Origin: Fistularia commersonii
Lineage: Eukaryota > Chordata > Actinopteri > Syngnathiformes > Fistulariidae
Assembly (NCBI GenBank): GCA_037954325.1
Contig: JBBMNZ010000014.1
Location: forward strand, 11,878,956 to 11,942,955
Length of the DNA: 64,000 nt
Direction: 5' to 3'
Part shown: in pieces, positions 11,225 through 24,434 of the stretch
How the letters are laid out: each line of letters starts with the position of its first letter
Position numbering within the stretch: the first letter of the stretch is position 1
Made by a program: the position numbers and the translations under genes
The notes under the pieces: model-generated
Databases searched by the model: none
What the model saw: only the letters and a program-made list of their open reading frames with translations
What the model was told of the DNA's origin: nothing

Positions 11225-11404
11225 TCACAGTATGGCACAGAGGGTAGAGTAATCGTCTTAGGAACAGAACATTCCTGGTTTGATTCCCGACTCCTCCTAG
11301 AGTGCCGCTGACAGACGGCAGCCCACTGCTCATGGTTCTTCCATGATGGGTTAATTGCAGAGAACGAATTTCCCCATGAGGGATTAATAAATTATTATTT
11401 ATTA
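11225..11404 (+). mobile_element. tRNA-derived SINE, family A, internally deleted copy
   Basis: The head contains a polymerase III box A-like segment (GGCACAGAGGGTAGAGTAATC) and a box B-like segment (GGTTTGATTCCC). The tail is GAATTTCCCCATGAGGGATTAATAAA followed by TTATT-type repeats. The same family occurs reversed at 26480-26720, 40926-41056 and 50258-50494. Compared with those, this copy lacks the body segment that starts TGTGTCGAAGT. Confidence 0.82.
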
Positions 11405-14400
11405 GTTTTACATTTAATCTATTAACTTCCCTGTCAGCAATTACTGGCTTTTCTCAACAGCAGCCAACACAGCCTCTGCATCTGCACCAGACTGGTGTTT
11501 ATATTATGCTCATTTCTGTTCTTTTTCTTGGAATTCCTCTGATAAGCAGACTCCTTCGGACGTCCCCATTTTTGGGATAAAAGTCTTTAACATTTACTCG
11601 AACTGTAATAAAAGATTTATTATGCACTACTACATCAGATGACCATTGTTATGTTACAGTTCCAGTTATTTTTATCATAATTATTCATTTCTTACGCTTA
11701 TCTGGGTGCACTGTGGACAGCAGAGTAAGATGTCCATTGTACAGGGAAACATGTTTCCGTACAGTACATATGACAAGAAACACTTTGAATTGGAATGATT
11801 GTGAAGCCTGCTATTTTTCTGCTTGTGTGCTCGCAATCACCACTATTTACCGTGACACTCACTGATAGTGCTTTTCAGCGATAAAATGTTAAGAGTACTA
11901 CTGCAGTTTGTTTTCAACCGCAAAGGGTCTATTTTATGTACACTCCAAAAACAACTGTTACGAAGAGCTGACTTTTACACACTTCGGATTGGAGCACTCT
12001 TCAGTATGATGCTATGAAGTCCCTTTCAGCACAGACCTCTACATTTCTGAAATCAACCCAGATATGGGTTCAAACACAACGCACACAAAGTCAGGCCGGC
12101 CTGAGGTCACAGTAACAGTGACATACTGTACCCTTGGCAGGTCATACCACAGACTTCCCAAGAGGAAGAAGTGCGGAAGGGTCAACCACCGTGGCAAGCT
12201 CGTTCAGGATGAGGATGATAGAACGAGACAGTGAGGGTGGGGGCCACATTTTTGTATCACTCCTTCTTCCTTCCCCTCACTTCACATGGTTTGATAGCCC
12301 CGGGTGTAGAATAGCTATATGCTGAATAAATCCTATAAAAGCAGAAATAACCATTTTTATTCAAAGAGGTGAACATGCCAAGCAGAATTAAAGAGATGCA
12401 AGATTTTCACCCTGTTCAACCAATTTCCCCAATTGGGAATAAGTGTGTGATGGGCCATTGCAAATAAAGCCTGTCCATGCATACACACATTCTTCTCTTC
12501 TGTAGAAGTTTCACGCTGATTGATGCAACACACATAAAGCACATTTCACAGGGTGGATCCTTTCTGAAAATGGCAGTAATAGAAAAATGCTTTAAAAAAA
12601 AAAAGTATTCGCTGTCAGTGATGGATAAACATTCTTGTACATGTTTAGTTTAAGCAGCTAAGAACCAATGTGCCAAGCTGATGATACTGAGTTCAGAAAA
12701 CCACTGTTTTGCAGAAGTCCATGTATAATATGACAGCCAGGTTATTTTTCAGTCTAGTTACTGTGTAATCAATTTTGTTTTTGCGCACATTTTTGGCTAA
12801 AGAGAAATCATGTTCAAAAGTACATGGAACACTAAAGAATTCTGAGGAGCACTTGATTTTTGATATTTCTAAAGACCCCATCATTTTAATTGCAAATATC
12901 ATTATTTTGCATTGTGTTCATTGAACAAATAGTACCATAGAGTTCTAGATATGAACAGATTTGTCACATTTTCCAACCAGCCATGACCCCCTTTAATTAG
13001 TGTACTTTGTGTTTTGTGCTGTGTACTTTATCACGCCGACTAGGTCGTCTGCCCCGGTGCTTCTTTCAATTTTTCCTGGTAGAGCTCCACTTTAACAATA
13101 TAGCTGAGAGTTTTCTTCAGCGTTCAATCTGGTTGTACTTTTATCACACATCTATATCAGTACTAGTATTCAATCGTCTAGTATCACCGCAGTCCTATTG
13201 AAGCTACAACTGGTAACACACACCACCGACCCTGTGCCATCCGCAACACTTCTGACGACAAAAAGGGACAGGAGACGGAGATATGTAACTGAAAGAGAGA
13301 AGATTAATATAAGTATGTACAAAATTTATTTGTGCGAGTGCTGCTAGACATGATGAAACTTACTTGGCTCGAATCCCTCTCATAATATAATTATTGGGGC
13401 ATTATTCCAAACTCTTTAATCACAAATTAAGCACAAAGTTTGTGGTTTAATTTCTAGTTTGAAGCAGCAGTCTTTCAGACAGCAGTGAAGCGCACTGAGC
13501 TATGTGAATCTCTGGATGATTATCTTGGCCATGTTTGATAAGCGAAGCAAATCGCATGAAAAAGTATTCCTCTCAATCTTACTCTCCCATTCCTTTTCTG
13601 CAGCGGTATTTTTCAGCTTTTTTTTTTTTTGTCCGTCTGATTAGTTGTTGGGATGATTTCAGTTTTAACCATTTATTGCAAGTAGTTTCTGGTGCGAATG
13701 GAAAAGATTAGGTACATACAGGACCTAAACTGTATGCTCCCATAGATTCGCTTAAGAAATAGATGGTGTGAGATGGTTTTGAAAGTATATTTTTATAACT
13801 CATACACAACATATTTCAAAGTGATGCTATTATGCTGCTGTTGGGTTCCTCTCTCGTAGATTTGGGGTTTATTTTTAACCTCCCATTCTTCACTATGACA
13901 GTTAATTCAATGAGCAGAAAGTTCTTTCCTCTTCCCACTTAATCAAGTGTGGAAAAACACTGTAATTGTCATATTTATCAATATTCTTATATGTGATTAT
14001 AATATCTCTGTCACACATCACAGATTTTTATTTGCTATCCAGAGCCCAATGACACTACTTTTTGAAAGGTTTCTGCTTTGAGTGAACTTTCAATTGCTGA
14101 AGGCGCATCACTTATCAGAGAATCTCAAAAGGAACAGATCAGCAGAGCTCTGCAGGCCCCCTGTGACCGCTAAAACACAGACCAGATCCCCTGGAGAAAG
14201 TCACTGATTGTACTGCTACCGGGCCAATGGTCCGCAGCACAGATTGGACATTCCCGGCTTCACAGCAGGACCTACAGCCTGAGTCTTCATATGCGTTATG
14301 TTGGTGCTGGCTCCTAAAAGGGAGCGGGGAGCTCCTTTTCTTTCCTGCAGGCACAGACAGACCCTGCCGCCCCACAGCTTCTCCTCATCAGCAGGGATGT

Positions 14401-16075
14401 TGCTGAACAGCAAGAGCTGTTGAAGTGAGAAGACGAACCACTGTTTCAGTCAGCAGTATCGTCCGGCTCCTGCTGGAGCTCCAACTACTGCAAAGTCGGC
14501 TCTCTGTTTGTGGGTGGCACTTGGTTGCTGCTGATATGTTGCTATAAACTCTAGCGGGGATGTTTTGATTTTACTGGATAGCTAATAATTTAGTCAATGT
14601 CTGAAGATGATATTCAAGATTTTCTCTGACAGTCGGTGCTCTGCAAAAAAAAAAAAAAAAACATCAACCCCATCAGCATCACTCCGACACAAATAGAGGA
14701 AGCTTAACTTTGAGAACTTGAAGCATCAAGTCCTGTTACAAAAAAAAAAGCAAAACATTGGTGATTAGATAGTTGAAAAACTGTTTTTATGTTATCAGTT
14801 TTTCCTTGTTATGTACCCTATAGGTAGCATTCAGTGTGAATGAATCTTGCATGAGAGAAAACAAGACTGGTTAAACATTTACAGTACATTATTCATTATT
14901 GCTTATAGGCCATTATAAGAAAAGGGAGAAAGACCAGGATAATCTGCCTGCCATTTTTACATTTAGATTGAACTTTCAAAAGGGGAAAGAAAAGTGTGAA
15001 TAAGCTGCAGGTCAATTCAGAAACTCCTCCAATCTACATGATCATAAAATGTGCCACAGGAGCTGAGAGTCCTGACCAGCCAAATGCTGACTTGAAAATA
15101 TAATCTATGGATGGCAGGCAGGTGAGGTTAGTTAAACTGATAAAAAGTAGCTTTAGCACCTAAAATGATACCCCTGTTACAGCTCAACTTACAAGATGCG
15201 AGCATCATTGATCTATACTTTATTTCATATTATCAGTAATTTTATATATTATCATGACTTTGAGAGAAAGAGTTCAATTAAAAACATATCCACACAGGCC
15301 AGTTCTGATATACAATGTAGAATCCATATCCCTCTGTTTGCCATCATCCTTCTCCTCATCCCTTTCTTTCTCCCTTGATCCTGTTTCCTCAGCCAATTCA
15401 CTGCCTGCTGCGCTCTGTCTGGCTTTCTCTCCCTGTCTTATTTCAGTTTCTTGCCAATGTAAATTCCTTTGAATTAAGGGAAAGGATTTCATTAAACAAA
15501 AATATGAATATTTTAACAGCTGTGTTTTTGAAATACGGCGCTATCTCGTCGACTCAGAAGTGTACCCCCAACATTATCCCTGACTTCAGACATCACACTC
15601 GTAGATATATAACTGCAAAGAAAACTTTAATACCATTACCAAGATGAAGCCAACTTCAATGACAGGATGTTCCACTTCCAAAAATATAATATTTTGTTGC
15701 AAAATTCACAGCATTTTTGCACAAGACAAAAGGAAATGACTGAAAAACTAGCTTATAAAATGTTCTAATGAACAAACAAAAATGGCGTGGTGGGGGATGA
15801 GCGTCTCAAGTTTTTCTACAACATTTTTATTGAAATTGCATGGAATTGCACACCTATGAAGAATAACGAACTGGTAGCCAAAGATTCGAGGAAACAGTAC
15901 TACTAATATAGTTCCTTTCAATCCCTTCACATTTCACTCGCTTTAAATAAATCTTTTCATGACCTCTTGGCACAGGAATTCATCGGTGGAGGTCCGCAGA
16001 GAATGTATGCATTCCCAAGGAGGAAAATGCTAGTAAGATGGAGCGATTCCGGACAACCTCAGTCCTCTGCGTGGA
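11405..16075. other. Gene-free stretch, nothing firmly recognised
   Basis: Mostly AT-rich. A relatively GC-rich patch at about 14100-14520 carries overlapping minus-strand frames (14139-14375 and 14216-14413) with no recognisable domain. Poly-T and poly-A runs occur near 13619 and 14646. I see no splice-linked exon series. Confidence 0.45.
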
Positions 16076-16980
16076 ATGTTTGTTCTTCTTCAAGATTGTT
16101 GCCAACTGCATCACAGAATACCTCCTGAGGAACAGCTTCATAGATACCTCAGCACAGAAGAAAGGGTCTACAGGAAGGGTCAGAGCAGGATGTTCTTCTT
16201 GAGGAGACTGAGGTCATTTTGTGTCTGTGGCCGGCTTCTAAAGACCTTCTATCAGTCTATGACAGCCAACGCGCTCTTCTTTGGTATCGTGTGCTGGTGG
16301 GGCAATGCCAGGACAGGTGAGGTCAACAGGCTCAACAGGCCAGTGATGAAAGCTTAGTGGGACTGAACCTGGACCATCTTCGATCTGTGGCAGTGGGGAG
16401 GGTGAAGAACAAACTGGGAGCAATCCCGGACAATCTTTCCCAACCCCTGCACAACCCCTGCACCTCATTCAGCCAACAGCTAATCCCATCCCAGAGCAGA
16501 ACTGAACGCTTTAGACGCTCCTTTGTGCCCACGGCCATCAGACTGTATCAGAGCAGTCTGGACGGCACACAACGCTGACTGGCCAGAGGTGCATGTGTGC
16601 TACAAGAGCCTCACTACCTCACCTATTCACAAGTATCATGGCCTAACTCCGTTATCTATTTTTATCCTTGTTGGTCTCAGCCCATTCACATCCTGCTTAT
16701 TTTCATCATTGCTATTGTCACTCAGTTTATGTTCCTACTATTGTAGTTGTTGTTTTGGTTGTCTATTTTCCACCTTGCTGTTTTTTTCCCATTCTGTTGT
16801 CCATTCTGATCCTTGTTGTTGTTGTTGTTGTTGTCTCTGCTGTCTATTAATTTATGAATATCTTTTGCTATCTTCTAATTGTCCATTTATATTTCTATTC
16901 ATATTTATTGATACTTTTAGCTGTTACGCTGCTGTGACAAAAGAATTTCCCCTCTGGGGATCAATAAAGTTTATCTAACT
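16076..16980 (+). mobile_element. L2/CR1-like LINE, 3' end
   Basis: Frame pieces include RVYRKGQSRMFFLRRLRSFC and LLKTFYQSMTANALFFGIVC (16150-16300), then ERFRRSFVPTAIRLYQSSLD (about 16505-16564). Together these form the region downstream of the RT core that ends the ORF of a widespread fish LINE. The 3' untranslated part is T-rich with a TTG repeat near 16817-16835. It finishes with GAATTTCCCCTCTGGGGATCAATAAAGTTTATC. Stops separate the blocks, so it is inactive. Clade assignment (L2/CR1 group) is by recognition only. Confidence 0.75.
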
Positions 16981-16999
16981 TATCTCAGAAGAGAGGTGT

Positions 17000-18430
17000 T
17001 GGTTGTACGATTTAAGTATCCCCATTTGCATGAGCCATGTCAATGCTTATAAAATCGACCAAGGTAGAGTGCAGAGGTCCCTTGTCCAGATCTGGCACAC
17101 CGCAGCCTCCAATCATAGACAACCTAACAGTTACTACAACATCGATGCATTGATGCAACATCGGTGTAGGTGGGTATTTTATGGTCTCGAAAGGCTCAAA
17201 GCATGGGCAAGACTGAGTTTCAAGTCTGCCAAATTCAGGTCTCTGGTCCTCAGAATGGTTAAGGTGGCAAACCAGTTCTGCTTTCTTCTGGGGGATGTGA
17301 AAATTCCAACAGTGTCTGAGAAGCCAATTAGGAGCTTGGGGAAGCTCTTCACTGGCGACCTGAGGGACACAGTGTCTCGCCAGTCAACCAGTGATGACCT
17401 CAGTGCTTGGCTTTCTGCCGTGGACAAGTCAGGACTTCCCAGAAAATTCAAGGCCTGGATGAACCAATCCGGCCCATGTGCTCTGGCGTCTTCGGGTTTA
17501 TGAAGTTTTGATTTCCACCTTGGAGTGTGAACCCCTTTTTGTGCAGGTGGCTGTGCCTCCTACGGATTCTGAGCGGCATGGCGGGCGTAAGAGGACGAAA
17601 CTCGCCTCAGTAGGATGGTGGGCATGACCAAGCAGGAGGCATGGACCAAGTGAGAATATACGGTTAGCCACAAAATCACATGGGCAGACATGTGGAAATT
17701 GGAGCCGCTCAGCTTCAAGTTCCTAGTCCAGTCAGTGATCGACATCCTCACAAGCCCTTCCAATCTGTTCACCTGAGGGCCTGCAACTCGTCTGCCTGTC
17801 AACTCTGCCTGACAGGTCTATGGGATCTATGGAGCATACCTCAAGCTGTTGCTCTTAGGCCTTGGGAGAGTGGCCGTACCGGTGGCATCATGTCACTATG
17901 CCAGAAGCAGATACCATCTGTACTGGCATCAGCTACAGCAAGTCTCAACATCCTACACAGTGTGCCATCTCTTTTGCTTGTGCCAAAGAGAAGCCTCAAC
18001 CTCGCCCAAAGGCCCAGGGAGGACTTAACTCGAGAGGAAAACAAGATGTAAGAGGTGCAAGAGAGAAATAGGGACAAACACAAGCTTCTGGTGGCAGAGT
18101 GTTGAAGACGGGGGTGGAAGGTCTACTGCGAGCCTGTTGAAGTAGGCTGCAGGCTCTTTGTAGGGCATTCATTACACTTCTGGGACACTTGAGAATCCGC
18201 AGGCAGCAGAAACAGCAAGCCGCCAAGAACGTCTTGGAAGCTGCCGAAAAAGCTTCCCAGTAGCTCTGGATTAAGAGGAGTGACGAGTGGCGCAGATAGC
18301 TATCTGGACACAGGCTGGGTCACCTGGAAGTGAATGTCTGAAAATATAACCCGAACCACCCTATGATACCAGGTCCTTCACTGTTGATGTGTCCAGGTTG
18401 TACCACGAGGTGTGCAATACGACCATAGAA
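17000..18430 (+). mobile_element. LINE ORF2 C-terminal fragment, second family
   Basis: The 166-codon frame at 17003-17503 contains RLKAWARLSFKSAKFRSLVL, RSLGKLFTGDL and LSAVDKSGLPRKFKAW. These blocks are typical of the region following the RT core in a common fish non-LTR element. Later broken frames carry YRWHHVTMPEADTICTGI (about 17866-17940) and PQPRPKAQ (about 17997), then remnants of the C-terminus to about 18290. Frames shift repeatedly, so the copy is dead. It lies immediately 3' of the preceding LINE, which may mean it was the earlier target. The clade is not assigned. Confidence 0.75.
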
Positions 18431-21400
18431 AAAAACATGTCTTAATGCAAATGTACATTCTTTAACAAACACCAAACTTGAAGTATTTATGAGGTAAACT
18501 GATCTGTCATTCTATCAATGAATGGATCATTCTACATGCAAGATTATTGCCAGCAGCACATACTTGCATGATAATCATACTCCATCTCATTAACAAACCC
18601 ATAGCAAATGTGATCCTCTTATGTCTTGATTTACCAGATCAAAACAGAAGCCACGCTGCTTTTGGTTTCTCAAGGATAGGCGACAGTAACCCAAAAATAG
18701 TCCTTGTTTTCTTTATCTCCTGCATCTGGCTGAGTCCGTGTCCTGTTGTGACTCTCTGCCAGCTCACCATTTTTGCATCTCCAGTGTCACCTTCAATAGC
18801 CATGAGTATGAAAAGCCATGACCAAATAACATGTTAGAAAAGTTGAGCCCATATCAAATGAAAATGCATCTTAACACAAAGTGCGCACTGTCTTTGACAT
18901 GTTATATTTCTACGTATTTATGTACCAGTCGAGACAGTTGTATCTCATGATGAAGGCTGCAATTGATGGGTTTGGACAACAACACCAGAATGCAAACACC
19001 CCACAAAGAGCCTGTATGCGGACATACTGCGCAATAAATACAATGCATGGCACAATTTTGTTTAGAATAATTTGAAATAAATTCTACCCATGACTAGAAC
19101 TGTTTTTAAGGCGTAAGAAAGTTAGGTCCGCAGAACTTTCTGTAGATTTACAAGAATAAGCGCAGGCAGCCCTTGCCTTCTCTCAGGATTTCCTGTGACA
19201 AGGTGGGGGGGTTACTGTCTGTCCTCCAACCTATTTTCTCCACTTCCCTCCTCTTTGAACTGGTGTTAGTGTGTGTGTGTGTGTGTGCGTGTATGTCCTG
19301 AAATGTCACGATTTCTTAGAAGGCTATTGCACTTATAATTTATTTATTTATCCTTAAGATTGGTTACTTTAGAGACCCCCAACAGTGCTCAGATTACATC
19401 CCGAATCACCCTGAATATTTTAGCCTACTTTTTGTCTTTGAGTGTGTTTCAAACTGGAAGGCAGCGTCATCCAAAAATAATGCAGAACCAAATTATACAA
19501 GGATGAAAAAACACATTGGCCATGACAAGTATATTGTGTGTTGATATCCTAAAATGACAGTTTTCATGTTAATACTTGCATTAAGACTAATTAACATCTC
19601 AGTTCTTCTTCGGTCACATAAAGTTAATACATGTTAACATTTTTAAGATGATATCTGCGCAAAGGCACTTCCATACTTAAGAGGATAAAGAGCAGAGTAC
19701 TTATGAGAGCAGAATCAAAGACATGAAATGGTTGATGATACAAAAAAGGGGTAGGAGGAGCTAAAATGAGGAGAGGGAGATCGCAGGGGAGTCAAAGATG
19801 AAAGAAGGGAGCCATTTGGAAGGGTAGGGGGAAAACTTTTAAGCTTTAGAGAACCATCTTTCATGAATCCAGCAAGGAAAAGGAGTCAAAACGTTAGAGT
19901 GGGAGACTGCATGAAGAATAGTTAGAGGGAAAGAAAGAGAAAGGTGAGATTAAAGATGCAGGAAAGTAAGGGGACCCCCTCCTTGTGCCCTGGGTGGGTA
20001 CCACTCAGCCGTCAAGTCCACCCTCCCCACGAGGACTGCTTGTCATGCTAATAGCCTGGAGAGAAGACCACGTTTATCACCGCCACAACGCAAACATGGT
20101 TGTGCCTTTTGTCTCCTCAGCTCCCTCTCCACTCCACAACTCCCTGGAAGTGACTAATTGATCCTGGGAGACAGGGTTTTTTTTTTGTGTGTCTTGGGGG
20201 CTGATGAACAATGTGAGAAAAAGCTGCTGATAAAGTGGGAAAAAAAAAAAAAAGGAAACGCAGGATGTGTGCCCGGCTTGGGATAATGTAGCCCAGTGTC
20301 TGCTGCAGTGCTATCTCATTTCCTCACACAAAAGTAACATCGCCACTTTGTAAATGAAAGTCAGTCAGGCGAACGATGCCCCTCACGCTCTGGCGGACCC
20401 TTCTTGAGATAATGGCTGCATGCACATTATTTCAGTCGACGCAAGATTTACTCGAAAAAAACAGTGTGTGGGTAGTAAATGAAAGTTATTTGTCTGCGTG
20501 TCTCCGAGCTTTATCCTCACGGGAACGTGAGGAATGATTGCTGGACTTATATCATCGAGCACGCATCTAATTGCATCACCCAACAACACCACGTCTTTTC
20601 TCATCTCCGCCGGACTTTGTTTGACTGAAGTTACTGGAGGAGTTATTGTTTACTCATCTGCCCGCTGACGCTAAATGCCCTGGAATGAAAACGAAAAGGG
20701 GTGAGAAAAAAAAAAATGCATCAAACAATACGGGGAGAGAGAAATCAGCTTCACTTCAAGAGGGAGGAGGAGAAAGAGGAGGAGGTTTAGGCCACAGAGG
20801 ACCCGTGGAAATATCCAAGAGAACAGAGGGGTGGAAAGCAGTCTGGAGGAGGCGAGAATCCCCTCTCCTTCAATAGTTCTGGCCTTGTCAGATATGGTTA
20901 TGCTTATTGGAGACACAGGCGAGGGGGGTCACTGCACCAGCATGCTTCAGAACATCAGTGCGCCTGGGCTACGATAAGAATAGTGCGGTGAATCATAGCT
21001 CACAGTGCAGTTATGTGTATGGATGATGCTTGGTGAATGAATTGAAGATAAGGCCAGGGAAGTGGATGGACTGGACCAGGCTACATTTCTCCACAATGCA
21101 GGGTGTGTTCGTGTGTATGTTGTGTGAATTCATTTTCAAGGCTACTTGGAATGTTGAATTACAGGCTAGGGATGGTTTCTGCTCTTTTTGGACTTAAAGT
21201 CCTCTTTTGGACAAATAGTGTGTCCGCGGCGCTCTGATTAAATGTGATCAGATGTGACTGAGGAAGGTAAAAAGATGCTGACGATACAAGGCTCACAGAC
21301 TGCTGTTGTCCTAAAACATTTACAGCGGTAAGAATAATACATCAGTTCAGTCAGTTTGTTATTTTCATTCAATTACATTGGAATTATTATTTTTTTGATC

Positions 21401-22464
21401 AAGACGAGCACTTTGTTGACCAATTTTAGTTGATTTCTCATTCAGGTATTTTTTAAACCAAATTTTCAGCTAATCTTTAAGCATGTTTTTAAAAAAAGAA
21501 GTGCTACGCTAGATTTAAAAAATGGGTAAGTATGCTATTAAAAATGTTAAAGGTTAAAAATGTTAAGGTTAAAAGAAAAAAATTAGGCATCTTGCAGAAC
21601 AGGACAAATCGCCGAATACAGCCACTGTCCGGTTGTTTCATTCATGTATCGGAGTTCAGAGTGTTAGTTTGCAGTTGAAAAGGCAGCCAAAAGGCACTTT
21701 GATGCTAGATGGAATATTTTAAGCATAAATAAACTCCTATGCATTTCATCTTCACAGGGTATCTCGTCCTTTTTTTTTTTGTTGATTATTTATTCATATT
21801 TTTTCAGCACATTTTAAATCCATCTGAACATTGAGTGTTTGATAAGTTTGATATCATGCAGAGTGTGATTGTGAGTGAGTGAACAATGGCATGACTTCAG
21901 CAAGCCAAAATAATCTCAGAGAACATGAAAAAATGTGCAAGCAAGGAATAAGATTTTAGGGACCAGAACTGTTCTGGTCTGTTGATCAATTAGCTTTGAT
22001 CCAATTTAGTGAGGAGAGTTACGTGGCAGAACACTTTTGGCTAAAATATAACCTTGCAAGCCATTTGCAGTCTGACAATGATCCACCTGGATAGAAGTTT
22101 AGAAATAAGCCAGTCGTCTCTTGACTTCATTCTTGTGTCTAAAGCTACTGGTCATACCACACACTATAACCAGCTAATAGAAGAACAGTCTTGTCCCGGA
22201 TTCTACTGGCACTTGAGGCTCTGAAACTTGGCTGTTGCTCACAGAGACGCTCAATTATTTCTTTCCCACCCTGCCTTTGGCACAGAGCTTGAGCCCATTC
22301 ACTTCTGATAATGCAGAGCAGGTCACACACTCAGATGCACACACATATACACACACTAGTAAAATTGTAAAAGATATTTAACAGGTATACTTTTTGGAGA
22401 AAACACTGAATATTACTCTTTGAAAAAGCTACAGTAAAAAAAAGATGGTGGACATCCATCCATC
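18431..22464. other. Gene-free stretch with CpG-rich and purine-rich patches
   Basis: No coding gene is recognised. A TG microsatellite lies at 19269-19294. A GA-rich block occurs at about 19750-19970. The stretch 20370-20620 is noticeably richer in CpG than its surroundings. Poly-T near 21771 and poly-A near 20240 and 20707 are present. Frames at 20383-20604 and 20646-20876 have no family motif. Confidence 0.45.
19269..19294. repeat. TG dinucleotide microsatellite
   Basis: A run of GT/TG units with one CG interruption, inside a gene-free region. Confidence 0.9.
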
Positions 22465-24330
22465 TTTTGTTGCTTATTTGAAGTCGGGTCACTGAGCAGA
22501 GAGGCCCAGACTTCCGTCTCCCCAGCCCAAGGCGTTCCCAGGCCAGCCTAGAGACGGCCTCTCCAGCATATCCTGGGTCTTCCCAGAGGCCTCCTTCCAG
22601 ATGGGCATGCCTGAAATACCTCCTCCGGGAGGCGTCCAGGAGGCATCCTGACCAGAAACCCGAACCACCTCATCTGACTCCTCTCAATGCGGAGGAGCAG
22701 AGACGCTACTCTGAGCTCCTCCCGGATGGCCGAACTTCTCACTCTATCTTCAAGGGAGAGTCCAGCCACCCTGAGAAAACTCATTTTGGCCGCTTTTATC
22801 CATGATCTCGTTGTTTCGGTCACTACCCATAGCTTGTGACCATAGGTGAGGGTGGGAACGTAGATCGACCGGTAAATTGAGAGCTTCGCCTTTTGGTTCA
22901 GCACCCTCTTCACCACGACAGACCAGTAAAGAGTCTGCATCACACATCGATCTCCCACTCCAGCCTTCCCTCTCTCGTGAACAAGACCCCGGAATACTTG
23001 AACTCCTCCATTTAGGGCAGGACCTCTTCACCGACCCAAAGTGGGCACTCCACCTCTCAGATTTGGAGGTACTGAGCCTCATCCCAGCCACTTCACATTC
23101 AGCTGCAAACCACTTCAGTGAAAGCTGGAGATCATGGACCGATGAAGCCAAAAGAACCACATCATCTGCAAAAAGCAGAGAATTGATCCCGAGGCCACCC
23201 AACCAGACCCTCTCAATGCCTTGGCTACGCCCATAAAAGTTATCAACAGAATCAGTGACAAAGGGCAGCCCTGGCAGAGTCCAACACCGGAAACAAATCT
23301 GACTTACAACTGGCAATGCAGACCAAGCTCCGACACACAGGGCCCGAACAGCTCGTATGATGGGGCTCGGTACCCAATATTCCAGGAGAACCCCACATAG
23401 GATTGCCTGCATGACATAGTAGAAGGACTTCTCCAGATCCACAAAACAAATTGGGCAAACTGGTTGGGCAAACTCCCAAGCCCCCTCGAGGACCCTGCTG
23501 AGGGTAAAGAGCTGGTCCACTGTTCCACAATCAGGACAAAAACCACACTGCTCCCCTTGGATCCGAGGTTCAATGACCCAGCAGACCCTCCTCTCCAGCA
23601 CTGAAGGGAGGCTAAGGTGTGTGTGCTCCAACTCCACCCCTGTAGATGGAGCACACCCTCTGATCCCCCTTTTTTTTAAAAGGGGCTCAGGTAATCTCCC
23701 TTTTTTAAAAGGAGATCACCACCACAGTCTGGCGGCACTGTCCCCGACGTCCACTAAATGCTGCAGAGGCATGTCTGCCAGAACAGCCATCCAGAGCTAA
23801 CAGAAGAGCCTTGGGGAACCCAGGGCGGACCTCATCCAGCAACTTCAGCCCCAGAAATACTCCAGAGTACACCAGTACACTTCCTTATTGGAAGGCGTTT
23901 CCATGAGACTGAAGGTCTCAGAAGTATTCCTTCCACTGATCTACAACATCTCAAGTTGAGGTCGGCAGCACCCCACTGCCAGTCTACACAGTGTTGACGG
24001 AGCTCTGCTTCCTCCTCCTGAGTCACCAGAATCTCCTTGCAGCCCTCTGGAAGTCATTCTACGTGATCTCCCCAAACTCCTCCCACGCTCAAGTTTTTGC
24101 CCGGGCAACCACCAAAGAAACATGCCGCTTGGCCAGCCGGTACCTGTCAGCTGCCCCCGGAGCCCCACAGACCAGAAAGGCCCGATAGGACTCCTTCAGT
24201 TTGACGGTATCATCACTACCGGGGTCCACCAGTTGCCGACCAAACGGGCGCCGACTGCCTTACGGCCGTGGCTCCGGTCTGCCACCTCATCAATGTAAGG
24301 ATGGAACATTCAGATTCAATGTCACCCGTC
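22465..24330 (-). mobile_element. LINE on the minus strand, decayed
   Basis: Read on the minus strand, the 5' part (24330 to about 23660) holds scattered linker remnants in alternating frames. Next come the RT region (23637-22750) and a C-terminal tail with KAKLSIYRSIYVPTLTYGHK, RIERSQMRWFGFLVRMPPGR and GRRPLGRPR (about 22910-22560). The 3' end finishes with GATGGATGGATG, a short GGAT-type tail often seen in this fish LINE family. The family is known to me as a common fish non-LTR element, but I do not assign the clade. Stops and shifts disable it. Confidence 0.85.
22750..23637 (-). pseudogene. LINE reverse transcriptase remnant
   Basis: This 295-codon minus-strand frame includes EEQCGF-like GEQCGFCPDCGTVDQLFTLS, then PICFVDLEKSFYYV, where the first catalytic Asp sits (the usual family block is FVDLEKAFDHV). 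It then has GINSLLFADDVVLLASSVHD with the catalytic Asp pair intact. The segment where the family has a VGLRQGCPLSP-like block is altered to SQICFRCWTLPGLPFVTDS, suggesting local frame changes or deletion. The C-terminal part of the frame drifts off-family. An overlapping frame at 22548-22958 carries the conserved C-terminal tail, so one frameshift separates RT from tail. Confidence 0.85.
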
Positions 24331-24379
24331 TCCCTCAGGATGTGGTTGTAGTTCTGGGGTGGGAGTTGAAGCTTTGTCT

Positions 24380-24434
24380 ACATGTACTGATTTTTAAATT
24401 TTGGCCCATAGTATATTTGAGTTTGACACCCCTG
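24380..24434 (-). mobile_element. hAT terminal remnant
   Basis: The sequence ends GAGTTTGACACCCCTG; its reverse complement, CAGGGGTGTCAAACTC, is the terminal inverted repeat of Charlie-type hAT elements, followed by ATATACTATGGGCC. Only one end is visible. The other was not found, so the copy is truncated by or adjacent to the LINE on its left. Confidence 0.65.

Noticed and set aside
11225..11300. Possible tRNA gene (box A and box B present)
   Set aside because: The tRNA-like head lacks a foldable cloverleaf and is followed by a SINE body and tail; it is the head of a repeated SINE.
14139..14413. Overlapping minus-strand frames in a GC-rich patch
   Set aside because: Two frames compete, neither has a known motif, and no splice-linked neighbour was found. 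It could be an unrecognised exon but cannot be supported.
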